Made by a program: the position numbers and the translations under genes. Shown here piece after piece: positions 19,918-21,746 of a DNA stretch of 21,746 nt (the stretch's first letter is position 1; each line of letters starts with the position of its first letter). The notes below the pieces were generated by a model. That model was not told the origin of the DNA. It made no database searches and saw only the letters and a program-made list of their open reading frames with translations. The DNA comes from Ophiothrix spiculata (lineage: Eukaryota; Echinodermata; Ophiuroidea; Amphilepidida; Ophiotrichidae), in assembly GCA_000969725.1 (NCBI GenBank), contig JXSR01S043074.1; one strand, written 5' to 3'.

Positions 19918-20822
19918 AAGGCCAAGTAAAACTAATTATGTGTTTTACGTCCGTAAAAAAAATTGGTGAAGTGGAGGTCCTTATTATTTATTATTTTTCC
20001 AAAATGTATTATTTATTTCTATGTAAAATCCATATGGCTTTATTGACAGAGTCCAAAATTGGAGAGGCCCTCCTATTTTTTTTTGTTATTTCCAAATTGC
20101 TTTACCCCTAGCTTGAAGAAAGTGTTTGGAATATGTTTATTAATGATCATCAAACACTTTAAAGTATGTATTTCCAGTACAAAAGTTTCAGAAGTTAAAT
20201 ATGGAACAAACAAGGGAAAATAATTAAACTACAGTGTATTTCAAAATCTTGAAAATTGGGGTGGGCGACGATGTAAAGCACACATTTACTTGGCCTAATA
20301 ATTGTACCGTAACGTGTTTGATGCATTACAGAAATACAATTGAGCAGACATAGAATTTAAGATTATTACTCCAAGTTATTTTATATTCCCGATTCTCTAC
20401 ATGTAGCTCTACGATCACTGCAGAGTCTGCACCTATACAAGCATTAAAATCAATCACAATATTGCGTAAATTGGGTATGGTCTGTAAATAGATATAAAAC
20501 CTTGATAGAAGCATGCCATTGATAGGCATTGACATATTGATTTGCACTCATATTATTATATATCTTGCTTGAAGGAGCTTCATAAACATTTCATGGATTT
20601 GTATCTCAACAGTCAGGAAGCACATGATGCGAATATACACAACCACATGCATACATTACAGTCAAAGCATACATACAGTCAAGTATACTATTATTACTGC
20701 ACAGTGCACATGCATATCATGGTATCAAATTCACACATTGTTATGAGTACCATGTACAAATCATTTAGGTCCATGTTATTTCCAGACTTCCTGGAAGAAC
20801 ATTTTTTTTTAAAAACTTTTAA

Positions 20823-20945
20823 GGGACCGTTCACAAACCACCCCTTGAAATTGAAAAATACCACCCTCTCTGATCTCCCCTCCCAGTGACCTATATACGC
20901 GCTCTCTGCAGGCGCACAGAGGGCAAAAGCCCGACAGCTCATGGC
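20823..20945. repeat. Dispersed-repeat fragment with GGGACCGTTCACAAAC
   Basis: AGGGACCGTTCACAAACCA matches 10761-10779 exactly over 19 bases. The following C-rich stretch (CCACCCTCTCTGATCTCCCC) differs from that copy. Boundaries not resolved. Confidence 0.5.
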
Positions 20946-21334
20946 TAAACGCTGTTAAAGGAGCATGGTGCGATTACTTCCAACTTTTTTTCACATTATT
21001 TTTTGAGATTTTGGTACCAAAATATTGCTCATATTTTTCTCATAGCCCGTATGAAATTTCACAGCTGAGTTTGTACCGTTTTGGAGATACATATGAAAAT
21101 TGTTTATGGTAACCATAATTAATTTTAATTTTTTATAAAGAAACATATCTGCGACTCTGAAATACAAAATTGCACAATAATTAAAGAGGTTTGACCAGGG
21201 TTAATTTTAAGGATTCTGAAGGGCACCCCATTTCAAGGCAATTTTGAAAGGGCACACTGTTTTAGAAGGCAATTACATGTTTAAGAATAGCATTAGGCAT
21301 TGCTAAGTAATAGGGCATCAAGGCAACTGGTAGG

Positions 21335-21362
21335 GGCACCGACGGCAAATGCCTTCGGTGCC
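21335..21362. repeat. Short hairpin GGCACCGA / TCGGTGCC
   Basis: Perfect 8-nt arms around a 12-nt loop, followed by a second GCCTTCGGT. It lies in a stretch with repeated AAGGGCAC and AAGGCAA words (21215-21330), probably a repeat fragment. Confidence 0.5.
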
Positions 21363-21390
21363 TTCGGTTAAAATTTACCTTGGGTTTGAG

Positions 21391-21515
21391 CCAAGGTTGG
21401 CCGGTATTTCCCGGGGCGGGAAATACCGGGCGGGAAATACCGGTATTTACCGGTAAATACCACCAAGCAAATTTTGGCTAAAGTGGGAAATACTGGGAAA
21501 TACTTGAAAAAGAAG
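21391..21515. mobile_element. Terminal fragment with self-complementary GGTATTTCCCGG words
   Basis: Begins CCAAGGTTGGCCGGTATTTC and goes on with CGGGAAATACCGG, CCGGTATTTACCGGTAAATA and GGGAAATACT words. This iterated, self-pairing end resembles the GATACGATG-rich ends of the 11350-11895 element, and AAGGTTGRMCGRT is similar in both. No matching opposite end was found. Confidence 0.45.
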
Positions 21516-21565
21516 TGATTTCAAAACTTTTGTGCTTTGAAACAATAACCCTTACTTTCGTAAGC

Positions 21566-21746
21566 ATGGTCGATAATTCGATATATCGAGATATATCGAT
21601 TTTTAAAAAACATCGATATTGCCGATATTGGATTTCAAGGTTTATCGATATATCGTACTTGCCGATATTTTGAAAATAACATCGATAAATCGGGTGTACG
21701 ATATTTTGACAGTTAATGATATATCGTACCCGTCGATGTTTTGAAA
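21566..21746. mobile_element. Element with iterated ATCGATAT words, cut by the window end
   Basis: From CATGGTCGATAATTCGATAT to the last base, CGATATATCGA, ACATCGATATTGCCGATATT and TTATCGATATATCGTACTTG words recur in both orientations. Its structure resembles the start of an inverted-repeat-rich DNA transposon whose other end lies beyond the window. Confidence 0.5.

Larger units (their letters stand above)
17831..21746 (-). other. Partial intron upstream of the first visible B56 exon
   Basis: At least 3.9 kb. No exon with the expected end (B56 sequence around LPLLKD followed by a donor after a G) was found. It contains the 216-bp tandem duplication, an inverted-repeat element at 19407-19917, and several repeat fragments after 20820. 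The stretches 18620-19400 and 19920-20815 show nothing identifiable. Confidence 0.75.

Overview
This is AT-rich animal DNA, and all of it appears to lie inside one gene on the minus strand. The gene encodes a B56 (B-prime, PPP2R5-type) regulatory subunit of protein phosphatase 2A, closest to the gamma/delta class. Three exons can be read at 17830-17631, 12071-11961 and 9438-9346. They join without a gap into 134 complete codons, begun by a split codon, in the N-terminal part of the HEAT-repeat domain. Everything else is intron: 5,559 bp and 2,522 bp complete introns, at least 3.9 kb of intron upstream of the first visible exon, and at least 9.3 kb downstream of the last. The start codon, the substrate-motif pocket, the C-terminus and the promoter are outside the window. 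No other protein gene or functional RNA gene could be supported. The small ORFs are chance frames or translated repeats. Long, repeat-filled introns, several tRNA-derived SINE-like elements and many small DNA transposons suggest a marine invertebrate. Frequent TAGGCCTA and TACATGTA words fit an echinoderm or related deuterostome, but this taxonomic guess is weak. Layout from left to right. 1-9345 (intron after the third visible exon): a TA-flanked mini-transposon (721-935), a TAA-flanked PIF/Harbinger-like element (1211-1907), a foldback with a very tight core hairpin (2531-2865), an element with GTTTGCCCTCC ends (3106-3420), a tRNA-derived SINE (about 3998-4269), a minisatellite with a four-unit higher-order repeat (about 4800-5985) joined to a dispersed-repeat tail (to 6355), an inverted-repeat element (7484-7675), and a minus-strand SINE (about 8855-9150). 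9439-11960 (intron): a dispersed repeat and an element carrying six copies of a self-complementary 60-bp unit (11350-11895). 12072-17630 (intron): a hAT-like MITE, a pogo/Tigger-like MITE, a 3.0-kb inverted repeat filling half the intron (13680-16679), and a degenerate SINE head. 17831-21746 (upstream intron): a 216-bp tandem duplication that copies the exon's own 3' splice site, another inverted-repeat element, and three small repeat fragments at the right edge. The two most interesting points are the 3.0-kb foldback, which would be transcribed as part of the pre-mRNA, and the duplicated splice acceptor, where use of the copy would give an immediate stop codon.
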